Shown: positions 21,645 to 33,879, counted from the first letter of the stretch. The stretch: DNA of 64,000 bases from Temnothorax longispinosus (GCF_030848805.1 NC_092361.1:10311928-10375927), one strand, 5' to 3'. Notes: generated from the letters alone by a model not told the origin. Made by a program: numbers and translations.

Positions 21645-22345
21645 AGGAGCCGTCTCGCCAATGTCGTACGCCTATTAGTCGAATTTTCGCTACACTTTTC
21701 GTGTCGCGAAATTCGTGATTTCGTGTCGCGAATCGAACTCACTACCGTGCCTAAAGAAGTTTCACTTAAATATATAAATGTTTGATATACAATTTGAAAT
21801 GATTATATATGATTATATAAATCATTTCATTTTTAATTCTACAGCTTTTAAAAATATATACATCTTAATTTATTAATGCTTTATTATCGAAAAGTTAACA
21901 GTTCTTTTTTAATATATATATTAATTATATATATGGTCATATATATAATTATATATATTTATATATATTTATTTACATATATAATATTATATATGTTCAT
22001 ATATGATTATATATAATATATAATTATATATGATCATATAGAGACAAAATTCATATGTAATTGCATTATATATAATTATATATAATCTTTTTTCCCGGGT
22101 AGTTAAAAGCCTATTGGTCGAATTTTTGTTACACTTTTTGTGTCGCGAAATTCGTGTCGCTTTTCCGTGTCGCATAATCGAACTACTACCGTGCCAGAAG
22201 AAGGAGCCGTCTCGCCAACGCCGTACGTCTATTGGTCGAATTTTCGTTACACTTTTCGTGTCCCGAAATTTTCGTGTCGCGAAATTCGTGATTTCGTGTC
22301 GCGAATCGAACTCACTACCGTGCCTAAAGAAATTTCACTTCAAAA
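21645..22345 (+). repeat. Three related copies of a CGAATTTTCG/GTGTCGCG repeat
   Basis: Copies at 21645-21775, 22100-22200 and 22201-22345 share GGAGCCGTCTCGCCAA, CACTTTTCGTGTCGCGAAAT and CGAACTCACTACCGTGCC. An AT-rich palindromic stretch (21880-22090, TATATAATTATATAT-type) separates the first from the others. Confidence 0.7.
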
Positions 22346-22392
22346 ATTGCGGTATTTTTTCATTAAAATGATACCGTTTTTTAAACAAAAAT

Positions 22393-22790
22393 GGTAATTA
22401 TTTACAAAAAGACCCCACTCGCCAATGACCTTGATCTTGACATATGTTGTCAAAGTCACCCTTTTGAGTGACCTTTAGAAGTTTTTAGCCGGCGGTTGTT
22501 TTTTATTAAAAAATTATTAACAAAAAAAGTTTGAAAAATATAGCAATTATTTTAAGTACTGAGAGGCATAAACGACTAATATTACGTTTTTTTTTTTAAA
22601 CAGAGAATACTTTATTTCGCGAGAAAGTCGCTGCTTTACCAAAACACAACATTTAAAGCAGTAAATTGTTGATAAATTGAAGTCTTTTTGTTAAAGCAGA
22701 GAATACTTTATTTCGCGAAAAAATCGCTTCTTTATCAAAACACAACATTTAAAGCAGTAAATTGTTGATAAATTGAAGTCTTTTTGTTAA
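22393..22790 (-). mobile_element. Truncated copy of the GGTAATTAT foldback element
   Basis: Starts GGTAATTATTTACAAAAAGA and follows the left arm of 41138-42310 almost throughout. It adds a local duplication of the GCAGAGAATACTTTATTTCG segment. The second arm is missing. Confidence 0.75.
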
Positions 22791-23080
22791 ATCAAAAATT
22801 CAAGGTAATCGGTTCAGTGGTTTTCGAGATGCTTTGGGTACCAGTTTGAGAAACGTGCGCGGCGCACGTCCAACAAAGGCGTGCACTCTTTCTGCCATAA
22901 CTTTGTTATTTCTTGAAATATTTACTTGAAATTTTTACCACATATTCTTCAGATCCTAAGCTTCAAGAAAATGCAAAAATTGAAAAAACGATTTTTTTGA
23001 TTATTCTAGGTGTATATGTCCCCTTAAGCGAGAGAATTTAGAGTTGACGGGAGGTCCTGAGCAAATATCGCTAGGAGTAA

Positions 23081-23747
23081 GGGTGCCATTACATGGAGCG
23101 CGGAAACGCGGAAACGCGGAACAGAATAGTAACTAGATTCCGCGTTTCTGCGAGTTGAGTCCTGCACGTTTGAACGAAAAAACGGAATCCGCTATTATCG
23201 TGTATGTATGTACCCTGGCTTGCATAAGATACTTCATAATAACCATCAACATGATGTTTGGATCTATAATACTTTATACTGCCACTTTTATAAAATAATA
23301 AAGTAATCGAAGTATGTAAAAGCTTTCTTTTTCAATGTGATTAGACAGCTCCGAAATTTGATGGAGTATACTGTATCCGCGTTGACAACGGATTTTGACG
23401 CGTTCGTTTCGCGAGCTTGTTTCTCCTTATATTACATGGAGCACAATTTGCGCGGAAAAGCGGAACAGTATAGTGACAAATAGACATTTGTATTCATTTC
23501 TTAAAATTGTGTTCACTTAATTCATTGCAATTTTTATTAATATGCTTATCTTTTCAGCTTATCTATTGAATACAAACATTTTAATCAATAAATACCGTTA
23601 AAAATTAATATTTTATAATTCTCCGTTCCGCTTTTCCGCTCAAAATGTGCTCCATGTAATACAAGGCATTCAAAACAGACGGAACGGATCGACGGAAATA
23701 TAGTAAATTTTGTCTTCGGCGTTTCCGCGCTCCATGTAATGGCACTC
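23081..23747. mobile_element. 667-bp PIF/Harbinger-like MITE
   Basis: Terminal inverted repeats GGGTGCCATTACATGGAGCG...CGCTCCATGTAATGGCACTC are flanked by TAA on both sides (23078-23080 and 23748-23750). A 3-bp TWA duplication is the signature of PIF/Harbinger. There is no coding region. Confidence 0.7.
23431..23660. repeat. Inner inverted repeat of the same TIR family
   Basis: ATTACATGGAGCACAATTTG...ATGTGCTCCATGTAAT is nested in the outer MITE. The arms resemble the outer termini, so this may be a second related MITE that inserted into the first. Confidence 0.6.
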
Positions 23748-24146
23748 TAAGGATTCTTAATTATCTTGATCAAATGACGCTAAGGTAATTAAGAGGGAGA
23801 ATTGAGAATTAACGGGAGGTCCTGAGCGAATATCGCTAGAACAAGAAAACTGAAAATTCTCTGAGCAGATAATGCTTGGGGGATTACAGTTGAGTCGTGA
23901 GAAGCAGAATTACAGGCCGGTAGATGAGTGCCTTGACCGTGTTGTCGCTAAGATAAAGGATTCGATAATTACTCTGAGCAAGTAACGCTAGAGCAATTTC
24001 GAGAGGAATTATAACAATTGGAGAACGCCAAAATTATTCGAGACAGGAATAGAATGGCTATTATGATACGACTTATATACATTTATACGTGTGCAGGCAA
24101 TTGAAAGTTAAAGTGAGCGAATATTTAGGACTTACTATTTGTTGGA

Positions 24147-24169
24147 ATATATATATATATATGTATACG

Positions 24170-24223
<54 letters not shown>
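24147..24223. repeat. (AT)n microsatellite
   Basis: AT repeats interrupted once by GTATACGTA. Confidence 0.93.
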
Positions 24224-24229
<6 letters not shown>

Positions 24230-24339
24230 TTCTGTCAGGCGCTGGTGCTCGCCGAGTCGCTAGTAAGGGTGATTCGTGGCATTTAGCGCGCACAGAATTT
24301 ACTCGCGATACTTTAGGTTGGCGAACAACAGAAAATTGG

Positions 24340-25223
24340 TTTTAATAGGTAAGTGAAAACTGGGGTGAGTGTGCGGACTCAGAAGTGAACTGTCTCGTGC
24401 CGGGTCGGAAGTGTCTCCAAGTGCGTAAAGTCGCGATTTTTATACAGAATTAAGGAGGCGGGATTATTTTTTAATATAATTTTATTGGTGGAGTTCTCTT
24501 CCGATCGTGACGTAACTTTCGGTTTTTCGCCTATCCCTTGGCGAGGTAAACATAATTATCTATTTTTACGGTTGTCCATTGACGAGTTTTGTCGTAAGGC
24601 CCACCCCCACCGTTTTATTTTGGAGGTCTAAGTTATCGATTCTTTCAGTGACGCATCCATTTTCTTCTTTATTATTGTTGATTTCTCTTTTATTAGGGCT
24701 CTGGGTTCTTAGTTTATCTTGCGACCCTGTTTTCAGTACCGACAGACAAATGCATTCCATCTAATCTTAATTGTAGTTTTATTGCAAACAGAAACTTCCG
24801 CCACGTGCCCTTACAAGATTTCTAGCACGTTTTAGACCTCGTTTCTGTTTGTCGGAACATTGCGCGGGCAATTTTGAGCTAGTCGCGCGATGCAATACAG
24901 ATTTTCGGCAAACTCCATCTGGGATTAAGGCCCCTTTGGCGCGTCATGTCGCCGTGTTTTATAGTAGTGGGCCAGACAAAATTGACAAAACGTAGTCATA
25001 TATGCTTTGTCTGTTTGGATTTTGTCGTCTGGAAGTTTTCTCTCGATTTCTCAGCTCGTTTAGCAAACATAAAGAAAAAAATAGGAAATAGCGTCGAGAT
25101 CATAACTCACTTGCCGATGGACAACCGCTAATGCTCGGTTCTGATTTTAATCTTAAAAGCTACTCTAAATTTTTAAGAGGTTTCCGTGAAAAAGGGAAAT
25201 TGTGGAGTCTATAGGATGTAACA
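24340..25223. mobile_element. Second copy of the 3' part of the TGTTACGTCC element
   Basis: It aligns with about 5780-6627: shared segments include CAGTTTTATTGCAAACAGAAAC-like sequence, TTTCTGTTTGTCGGAACAT and ATTAAGGCCCCTTT, and it ends GGATGTAACA. No matching TGTTACG start lies upstream, so the copy is 5'-incomplete or rearranged. Confidence 0.65.
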
Positions 25224-25249
25224 ATACCATACAACAATATTGCTATTAT

Positions 25250-25625
25250 TACATTTAAAAATCGATATCTCAAAAACTATGCATCGTAGCGCATTGCGGT
25301 TTGCGGCATTCTTTTTCTCAGCGAAAGATCTATCAAATACACCTATCAAATTGAAGGGCCCCGGAAATAACATTATCTCCGTCTATTGATTCTTCATTAT
25401 GTCAAGCGCCATACATCGCCAAAAGAAAGCGTACTCCATTAGTAGTGGTTTTGTTTACCTTTGACCCTCTGTAAAATTTTTAGCAGGGGTCACATCAATG
25501 GGGACTTTTCACATATTGTTTATAACGACAAAATAAAGGTATATACAAACATTCAGCTGGGTGCAAATTTTTCCGCAGATTTGTTATTTTTTCGTCTAAT
25601 TTTCCTGAGCTACTACCCCTCTGGT
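25250..25625 (-). repeat. Inverted copy of the 19265/20525 dispersed repeat
   Basis: Reverse complement of 20525-20690 joined to 19265-19660, without the palindrome in between. Its right side abuts a fragment related to the start of the 4027 element. Confidence 0.65.
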
Positions 25626-26118
25626 TAGCCTTTCCTTTGCTTCTCAATTTTTCTTATTCGAATTCTGGGGTTGGACGTAAAACAGTACTGCGTGAAACAG
25701 AGAAAGACATTGAAGTAGACGAGGATAATGACAACGATCGAAGAATTTAATGACCAACCCGGACCATCAAAACAAATATGATTGCAGTGACATCCTTTGA
25801 TTACATCATAACAACACTTAAAAAAAAACATGTCATCAACCGCAAGTTGGTGAGGAAATGAGTTAATTTAAATATATGTTATTTACTATTTATTAATAAA
25901 GTAAATAATCGAAAATCATCGTAATTGTTATACAATTCGATTTATGAAAGCTCAAAATATGACATTTTCCCATAGAAATGCATATCCCCAATAATTTTCC
26001 TAAAATTGCATTCTTTCTGCGGTTGTAACTCAAAAGCTATTCACCGCACGAAAAAATGTTCTAGACAAAAGTTGTAGAGAATTTTTCTTTACCAGATTGA
26101 TAATAACAATTTTTAATC

Positions 26119-26618
26119 NNNNNNNNNNNNNNNNNNNNNNNNNNNNNNNNNNNNNNNNNNNNNNNNNNNNNNNNNNNNNNNNNNNNNNNNNNNNNNNNNN
26201 NNNNNNNNNNNNNNNNNNNNNNNNNNNNNNNNNNNNNNNNNNNNNNNNNNNNNNNNNNNNNNNNNNNNNNNNNNNNNNNNNNNNNNNNNNNNNNNNNNNN
26301 NNNNNNNNNNNNNNNNNNNNNNNNNNNNNNNNNNNNNNNNNNNNNNNNNNNNNNNNNNNNNNNNNNNNNNNNNNNNNNNNNNNNNNNNNNNNNNNNNNNN
26401 NNNNNNNNNNNNNNNNNNNNNNNNNNNNNNNNNNNNNNNNNNNNNNNNNNNNNNNNNNNNNNNNNNNNNNNNNNNNNNNNNNNNNNNNNNNNNNNNNNNN
26501 NNNNNNNNNNNNNNNNNNNNNNNNNNNNNNNNNNNNNNNNNNNNNNNNNNNNNNNNNNNNNNNNNNNNNNNNNNNNNNNNNNNNNNNNNNNNNNNNNNNN
26601 NNNNNNNNNNNNNNNNNN
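26119..26618. other. Assembly gap of 500 N
   Basis: Exactly 500 unknown bases, probably a scaffold gap of nominal size. Open frames running through it are artefacts. Confidence 0.99.
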
Positions 26619-26825
26619 TTTCTAAAAAGGAGATGTGAAGTTTATTGTTGTCGTTTTTCCGCGATGCCGATTGGTTCTTTTGCTACGCTTACTTCATTTG
26701 CAGCTGTCATTGTATATTTTGACAGTTGTGTGTATCAAGGAGTTAATAGTATAATAGTAATAGCATAATGTTAAAGCTAAATAGCGCGCGCGAAGCGCGC
26801 GTCTGTAGTGTCTAGTGAAAATAAA

Positions 26826-26932
26826 AAGGAGAGTAATAATCGACGCTAACTGGCAATATATAAATTTATTATATCTCATTGTGAGATATAATAAATTTAT
26901 ATATTGCCAGTCAGCGTCGATTATTACTCTCC
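26826..26932. repeat. Long perfect hairpin
   Basis: Arms of about 47-50 bp (GGAGAGTAATAATCGACGCT ... reverse complement) with one mismatch around the short loop TCTCATTGTGAGA. It could be the two fused ends of a TIR element. Confidence 0.85.
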
Positions 26933-26939
26933 TTTTGTT

Positions 26940-29740
26940 CAGAATCTAGCATTTATTTGAATTGAGGGTAAGGACGGGCTGAGCTTCCTAGGGTAAAACA
27001 GAGCCATGAGCAGAGAGAAATCAATAGCTAAGTTTATTTGTTATCGACCTCCCGTAAGCGCACTATCGATCAAGCAGCGTTTCTGCTGTTGTCGCGCTGC
27101 GATGCATCCGTCTAGTGTAACGCATGAGCCGTAGCGTTTCTCGATATTCATGCGCGACGCAGACACGCAGGCGCTCCCTGATATTACCGCGCGAACAACG
27201 ACGATCACGTCGTCATTCTCTCCCGGTCGCTCAACCAGTGAACATCTCTGTTAATGCGTAGATACGCACGTAATTATCTAGAATTTTCGAGAGACGGTGT
27301 ATCAGCCGAAATACTGCCGACTATCCTGAGTCAATTTTCCTGCTAAATACAAAGTGTGAAGGTACTCAAGCCTCATTCCTTACAATCCTACTGCAGAGGA
27401 CGAATATCATATTGCGAAGGACGTCTTATCCATACCGGCGAGGATAGCCATTATAACAAAGAGAAGGGCGTTTTATTCATCTTGTCGAGGGCGGCCATTA
27501 TAATCAAGAGAAGTACGAGAATATATGGCGGAGATTATTCTGGAATCTTTATTCCGGAACAAACCTATTGTGGTTAATTACGAGGTAACAACTTATTATT
27601 CTTTATGCAACTACCCATCGAGTTTACATGGCGCAGTGGCTATCAAGCCTAACTTCTGATATTGGTTGCAGAGACTGTTCACGTGAGGCACTCACGTTTT
27701 CGAGAAATGATCAGTCAGTTATGCGCATAACTTGTAAAGAGAGAAAGGCCTAACATTCTTTAGTAACTGTACAGTAAAGATTTTTGAGACTCTAATTACA
27801 AGCTCAGACGATATTTCATGTGCTTAATTTAAGAGGATTAATATTAATTGCGTTTTCGACACATTATTAAAATGATTAATATTACTTGCTTTTTCTACAC
27901 ATAATTAATTTATACCGCGTTTATAAAACATAATTTAAGTTTGAGTTCTACGTTACCGTATTTCTTTCATGATTGATAGTATTCTAACGTGCTTTCTAAC
28001 GTAATTTCCTGCGCATAATTTAAGATAAATTGCGAATCTAAATAGAGATATTTTCTGCGACATAAAATATGACTCAATGATGATTGAAGTTAAAGTATAT
28101 GATTATTAATTAATCGTTCTTACTATGAGTTATTAAACTTGTTAGTTTCTTTTGCTGAAATATCAATTCTTTCAGTATCATTCAAGATATTTATTTACTT
28201 GCTCTGTGGTGAATAATTCAATTCAATGTAATTATACCTGATAACAGGAGAATAAATCCAACTTCAATCATCAATGACCTTGATATTCTACATATCCTTA
28301 CAAATTTATTTCTATGTTTATTAATTCTTTTACGTATTCTGATTAATGAAACTCATTATATTGTGCATTTTGTTCATGATATCTAAACGATTCCTATTCT
28401 ATTTACATCTGTTACATAGATTATTTGCTGCATTTCTGCGCAACTCCAATGTAATACCTCGATTTACTCTCAATTCGTAATTATAATTGATTCATTGCAT
28501 AAACAATTAAGACATCGTTCTTTCCTTTAATTCAAATAAAAGGTTTGATACTCAGTTCCTATTTATTTTATTCACTGGCGAAGAAAAGGTTTATTTTTTC
28601 TTGGTTTTAACGAAAAATTAAACGGAAACGAGATATTCTGCAAAAAACCGTTTTTAGCCCCCAAAAAACAAAATGGCGGCTTATCCCGACCCCCTTTTTA
28701 ATGATCTCATTTGATTCGTAACTAGGAGCGCTATCTTTATTAATCATCGAAAATTTATTACTACCCCAACAAATGTTTTTATTTATGTTTAAATTAACTG
28801 GCCTATAATTGTACACAAAATTCATGCAAAAAATATTATCAGACTACCAAGATCCAGTCCTGACTAAAAATGGCATTTTTTTCTAAATTGATTGTCATGG
28901 CGGTCTTGTTTCACTTATTATTATTTTTATTTTTTAAGCCTTTTAATTTACAAGTTTGCCAAGTGTGACGCTGTGTGTATTATCAATTCGGATTTAGCAG
29001 GCGAGTTAGCAGGAACCTTATATACATCACTGAATAAGTTATTATTACTGATTATATATTAATAAAGTATAAATAATGTTACTAATACGTCCACTGATGG
29101 TAAAATTAAATAATTATTTTAATTGTTGCAATGCGTCTACACTACATTTTAATCACACAATGTTATCTTTTGGTCTTATTAATTTGTATTTATTGCGCAT
29201 CACGCAATAAATGCTTTCATCGAGATTATTTGAAGTAATTATTCAAGAAAAGGTATTGTTGCTTGTATGTGTATACAATGTTTTTTTTCTTTATCTTATT
29301 TTGCCATGTTATATGAATAAAATGTTATTATTTTTTATTGATAAAATGTTTTTAATAATTATAGCTAAAGTAAATTAAAATACAAACTGGATGACATAAA
29401 CAGCAGTGATAACAACTTTGATTTTGACATAATATGATCTATTATTCTAAAACGTAATTTTGCTACAAGATGCACTACAGTTGATAGAGACAATAATAAA
29501 TCCGGCAATGATAACATTATCTACTCAATATTTACTCAATAAAAGAAGGAGAAAATTATCAAAATTGATCCAAAGAATCGGATCTAGGTATTTGTGGTAT
29601 CGCATAAAAACCGCAAAAAGGTATATACATATATACTAATTTTAATGATTAAATTTTTGTTCTAACAAGTTATACATCTAAATTATATACAATGATATAT
29701 AATAAATATAGTTTATTACATTTCTTTTAATTTCAAATAT
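26940..29740. other. Intergenic or intronic AT-rich DNA
   Basis: No gene or named repeat. A GC-richer patch lies at 27050-27240. The ACCAAGATCCAG segment at 28848-28860 recurs with its neighbourhood at 30228-30300. Confidence 0.4.
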
Positions 29741-29759
29741 TTTTTCATAAGCATTTTAC

Positions 29760-30053
29760 CTCGAGGTCATTTTTCTTTAAGATTATTGCTTCCTGAAGTT
29801 GTTGCACCTCCGTTTCCGCTCTGTCCCGAATTATTTTCTCTCGTGAAATTTCATTCATCTGTATACAAATAGTTTCCTGCATCTCCGTCATCCTTTGCTC
29901 GACTTCACTACTTTTTTTCTCAAGTTCTTCCATGTAAATTGACATGTTTTTCATGCGTTGATGCATAGTCTCCACTTCGCCAATGAGTGTCTCCTTTTCC
30001 TTCAATAGATTCTCCTTTTTCTTGCTAACGGTGATGCTATAATTGTCGTAAAA
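29760..30053 (-). CDS. CFAP58: Coiled-coil exon, CFAP58-like (CCDC147)
   Basis: A 98-codon internal exon, phase 0 on both sides. The acceptor is TTCCTTCTTAAAAG and the donor is GAG|GTAAAA. The whole exon is heptad-rich coiled coil. From KENLLKEKETLIGEV through MNEISREK to QQLQEAI it lines up with little gap against the N-terminal third of vertebrate CFAP58 as I recall it (KEEVTKERDQLLSEV ... NEASREF ... KQIQADM). CFAP58 is an axonemal protein needed for cilia and sperm flagella. Neighbouring exons were not found here, so introns must be long, or the exon is isolated. Another long coiled-coil protein is the alternative; coiled coils align easily by chance. The last codons after the donor (VKCL, then stop) would be read only if intron were retained. 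Confidence 0.5.
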
Positions 30054-30391
30054 CTTTTAAGAAGGAAAATGTTTCAAATAATCAAAATGTTAATTTAAAA
30101 TAATTTTTTTAAGTATACTGTTAGTTATATTTAAGCTATATACAATACTTTTTTGTACAAAAAATTAGATTTAATTTTGTATAACAATAATTTTGTATAA
30201 AAAAATATATATGTAATAATTGGGCTACCAAGATCCAGCTTGAATCGTAAATGGCAATTTAGTTTAATCTACTATTTGATTGTATATCATAACGGTCGTA
30301 TAATTCTCGTATTATTGTTTATTCACATCGTCTGAAAAAGACATTCAAAACTATTGTTAACCGGTTATTGCGCTAATTATAATTACCACAT

Positions 30392-30464
30392 GCCTCAGTG
30401 GTCGAATTGGTACGATACCCTTCACGGAATGAGGGAGGTTCCAAGTTTGAACCGTGGCTGAGGT
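30392..30464 (+). tRNA. tRNA-like sequence, probable pseudogene or SINE head
   Basis: 73 nt fold as a cloverleaf. The acceptor stem GCCTCAG/CTGAGGT pairs over 7 bp, the D stem GTCG/CGAT has 4 bp, and the T stem CCAAG/CGTGG has one mismatch around the loop TTTGAAC. The anticodon stem CCCTT/GAGGG only pairs with an 8-nt loop, so no anticodon is assigned. The defect and the lack of a clean anticodon argue against a working tRNA. Confidence 0.35.
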
Positions 30465-30465
30465 A

Positions 30466-31644
30466 TTTTTCGCAATAATTTGTTTACAGTTATTTAGATA
30501 GTTAAATCGACTCGATTTAATTATGGGAAGGCAGAGGATTTTACTCCAAAGGGAACTGTGTTATAAGTCTGACAAATCTAGTCGGAGTACAGTTTACTAA
30601 TGTTGGAAAAGATATATGTAATACGCAAAAAAAATATTATATTGTATAAAGGAGACCGAGGCTAGTTGGTACATGAGGCAAGTTGGTACACGGAAATTAT
30701 TGTAAAAGTGACAAAAGATAATATTGCATAAAAAATATAGTATTTCTGCAAAAACATTGCGATATAATTAGTTATTTTAGGCTGAATAGCGTATTTTCAC
30801 ATACAGAAAATATTTTTAATTTTGTATAGCCAAAAGTAAAATAAATTAGTGATGTATTAAATGTTATACTTATAAATCTGGTCATTATATCATAATTTTG
30901 TGTCTTTAAAATCATTACTTTAAACGTAATAACTACCAGTTTATGTTAATGTCCTAAAATATTTTTTTGTTTAAACAATAATCAAAATATCTAAATATGG
31001 TAGGTCGAGGCTGGTTGTGACAGGGTAGGATGTTATTGCTGTTCTATTTATAATTTCGATTAACTCCGTCGACGTAACACATAGCCTCGGCATAACAGCG
31101 GCAGATATTTTAATTTTATGTAAAATTTCAGCGTTAACATCTTTTATTACGTATCAGAATCAGTCAATACAGAACATCAGTTAAATTATATCTACCCGTA
31201 CTTTTAATTGCAAATATATATTAAATACGTAACTATATTGCATTTTCATTGCATTTTATTTCATATCAAATATAATGTGTTAAATACGTAATTAATGCAA
31301 TAGGTATGAAATATTCAAGTCGAAATACGTATATAATACATAGCAAGTATACTGCACATATTATATAATGTATGCCCTGGCGAAAATAAGAAGTTTTATA
31401 TAGCGTTGAGACAACCGTTCAATGAGGGTTTTTTAAGAGTTTATTTTTGAGTAATAAGAATACATTTTTCTTTATTGAATTATATATAATGCTTTGATGA
31501 GAGCAATTTATCTTGGTTTAACGCTGTATTATTTTAACATTTAACGCTCTTTACGCCGTTTTTTCTAACGACAAGAGTAAACGCCCGTTAAACGCTCAAT
31601 AGAAGCTGCATGCAGTTCCCAACCTGGGAAAAAAAGATTATATA

Positions 31645-31649
<5 letters not shown>
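30466..31649. other. AT-rich DNA, nothing recognised
   Basis: No open frame of note and no repeat that I can match elsewhere in the window. Confidence 0.4.

Positions 31650-31732
<83 letters not shown>
31650..31732. repeat. (TA)n microsatellite
   Basis: More than 40 uninterrupted TA units. Confidence 0.97.
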
Positions 31733-31735
<3 letters not shown>

Positions 31736-31859
31736 AAGAAAGGAGGGAATATACAATGAGTTATGCGGAAAAAAGAAGAACGGATATGGAGAGTATGTAA
31801 TAGGATATGGAAGGGAGAAGGATGGCCGGAGGGATGGAGTAAGAGATTAGTGGTGCCAG

Positions 31860-32100
31860 AGAGAAACCTGAGAGAGGCCATCCCGGCATTTTTCGTCAAT
31901 TTTTCTGTGTCGCATTTTCCGACGCGCCGCCTGAGAAAGTGCGCATCAACTACGTCGTTTCGCTCGGTAACCGCACATGGTTTGCGTCCGTGCTAATGGT
32001 TCGTGTCCGAACTAGCCAGTTAGTGGGGATATGCTGCGGCCGCGGCGGCCGCGCTCGGCCGGCCCGGCGCACAGTGGAGCCGTTTGCGCGAATCGCGGAA
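31860..32100. other. GC-rich island in AT-rich DNA
   Basis: It includes GCTGCGGCCGCGGCGGCCGC at about 32033. No gene seen. Possibly a fragment of an older element or a CpG-rich regulatory patch. Confidence 0.3.
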
Positions 32101-32289
32101 AAAATTATATTACTTGTAAAATATGCAATGAATGATCAGAGAACCTTTCAATGTTGACTTATAAAAATTGCAAAAATGTATATTTATTAAAAACTAATGA
32201 TAGGAACAAGTATTTGATTGAAATTAAATAAAATTTCAATTTACATTTAATTTAGTATTTACGTATAAGAGCAAAGTAATTCTTGCGTT

Positions 32290-33013
32290 TCATCGCTTAA
32301 GTCTAAATTTTTTTTATGTGGTTTACTTCTTAAACTAGTTATTAACGGATCGGATGACACGGAGCATCATATGCATAACATCTTCATTTGTAAACAGACG
32401 GCTATATTTTCTACTATGATTAAGTCGATATATCGTTTATAGTCCTTATTTCTTGCCTCTTGAGCTTCTTCCGATAATGTCCCAACAGGTAACGCTGCAT
32501 TTTCTATAATTTCCTTACCGTGAAGAAGAATTTTATGAACGGTAATTGGCATCATAAAGTACCAAGAATATTTTTCAATAAATATTTCCGCTGCCTTGTA
32601 CGCATAAGAACCGAATTTTTCTGAATTTATTTTTTCACCACAATTAATCGTTTGTAATATTGTAGAAAATCTATCTTCTGATCAATTTCTCGTCAACTCC
32701 AGTTATTTTTGCTGTGATTTTTGGATCAGCAAAAAATCGTCGAGAAGTATTTCCGTCATTAGATGATCCGGAACCTTGTTTAACGATGTCTACCCTCAGT
32801 CCAAGTTTATTATAAAATGCGTCTTGTATTCTTTTTTTTTTGTTTCTTCTTTTTGAACGCGTGTTTCTGGCGTTGTTGACCACTTTTTGAAAGACAAATT
32901 GTAGGCAATATGTAATATACACTCCATGAATTTGATTCGTGCAAGGGTGACATTCCTAATTTGAGTGCTTCTTCTTTGTTAGACCTTTTATTAATTTCTG
33001 TTAAGTTGTTCAT
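32290..33013 (-). pseudogene. Decayed repeat-borne protein of an uncharacterised insect family
   Basis: Three overlapping minus-strand frames form one protein with at least two frameshifts (about 32675 and 32405). Landmarks in order: a basic stretch (RSKRRNKKKR), LGLRVDIVKQGSGSSNDGNT, SRRFFADPKI, SWYFMMPITVHKILLHG, GTLSEEAQEARNKDYK, and in a shifted frame LNHSRKYSRLFTNEDVM. I recognise this landmark order from many uncharacterised multi-copy insect and invertebrate proteins, probably transposon-encoded, but cannot name the superfamily. No catalytic motif is assigned. Confidence 0.5.
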
Positions 33014-33639
33014 TTGAGAAAATTTTTTATTTCATTTTTTAAATAATTAAAGCACTATGTATATTTTAAAATTTATTTAGCGTATTTGGCAAATATTGAT
33101 TAGTTTTTGAGAAAAAAATTAAAACACATTTTTTGGGAAATGACCCAAAGTGTCCCAAACCCAAGGTACCACGGGTCTGTCACTGGAGCACTATGAGTCA
33201 CGCACAAAAACTAGGTTTATTTATTCTAGAAATAACGAAAAGTTACAAAAGTTGAAAGGATATTTTATTTTATACGTTTTCTTATGAGACTGTTCAGGAT
33301 TGGGCAGGAAAAACAAAGATATCAGAACCCACTACTAAATTTTTTTTTTTTAGAAAAACTAATTTGTGACATGTTTTCTTCAGTAAAAAATAACATATAT
33401 CATCAACCTATCTATCTATCATCAACCTTGGTGGCGTGTGTGACCCATAGCGCCGCAGCATGGGTGTCCCATGGTGCTCCGAATGCACTTAGAAAATGGT
33501 AAAACGTAACAAAAAAATAAATCCCTTACGGAAAGAAATTACAGCCAATAAATATTACAGTTGTGTATTATAGTTGACCTCCTGTAGTTATCACAGAAAG
33601 GATAACAATAATCTGTTATTACACGCTGTAATTACTTTA

Positions 33640-33850
33640 GTGCGTAAAATCCCTCTAATACGAAATACACGTCTAATCATGAAGTGTAAATCCACTACAC
33701 GTATAATCCACTACATGTGTAATATACTACACGTGTGGTAAGTGACTTGTGTAATAGACTACACGTGTAATCTACTACATGTGTAATATATTACACGTGT
33801 AATCTACAAAATGTGTAATATACCACTACTCGCGTGTAATCTATTAAACG
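33640..33850 (+). repeat. Degenerate 16-18-bp tandem array, CTACACGTGTAATATAC type
   Basis: About 11-12 units of TAATNTACTACACGTG with ACATGTG and ACGTGTG variants. The array contains many CACGTG-like palindromes. Confidence 0.75.
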
Positions 33851-33879
33851 TAATGCTACCAGTAATCCATGAAATTTGA

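Noticed and set aside
26097..26768. 223-codon frame across the N gap
   Set aside because: Artefact of unknown bases.
31565..31899. Ile/Tyr repeat frames
   Set aside because: Translation of the TA microsatellite.
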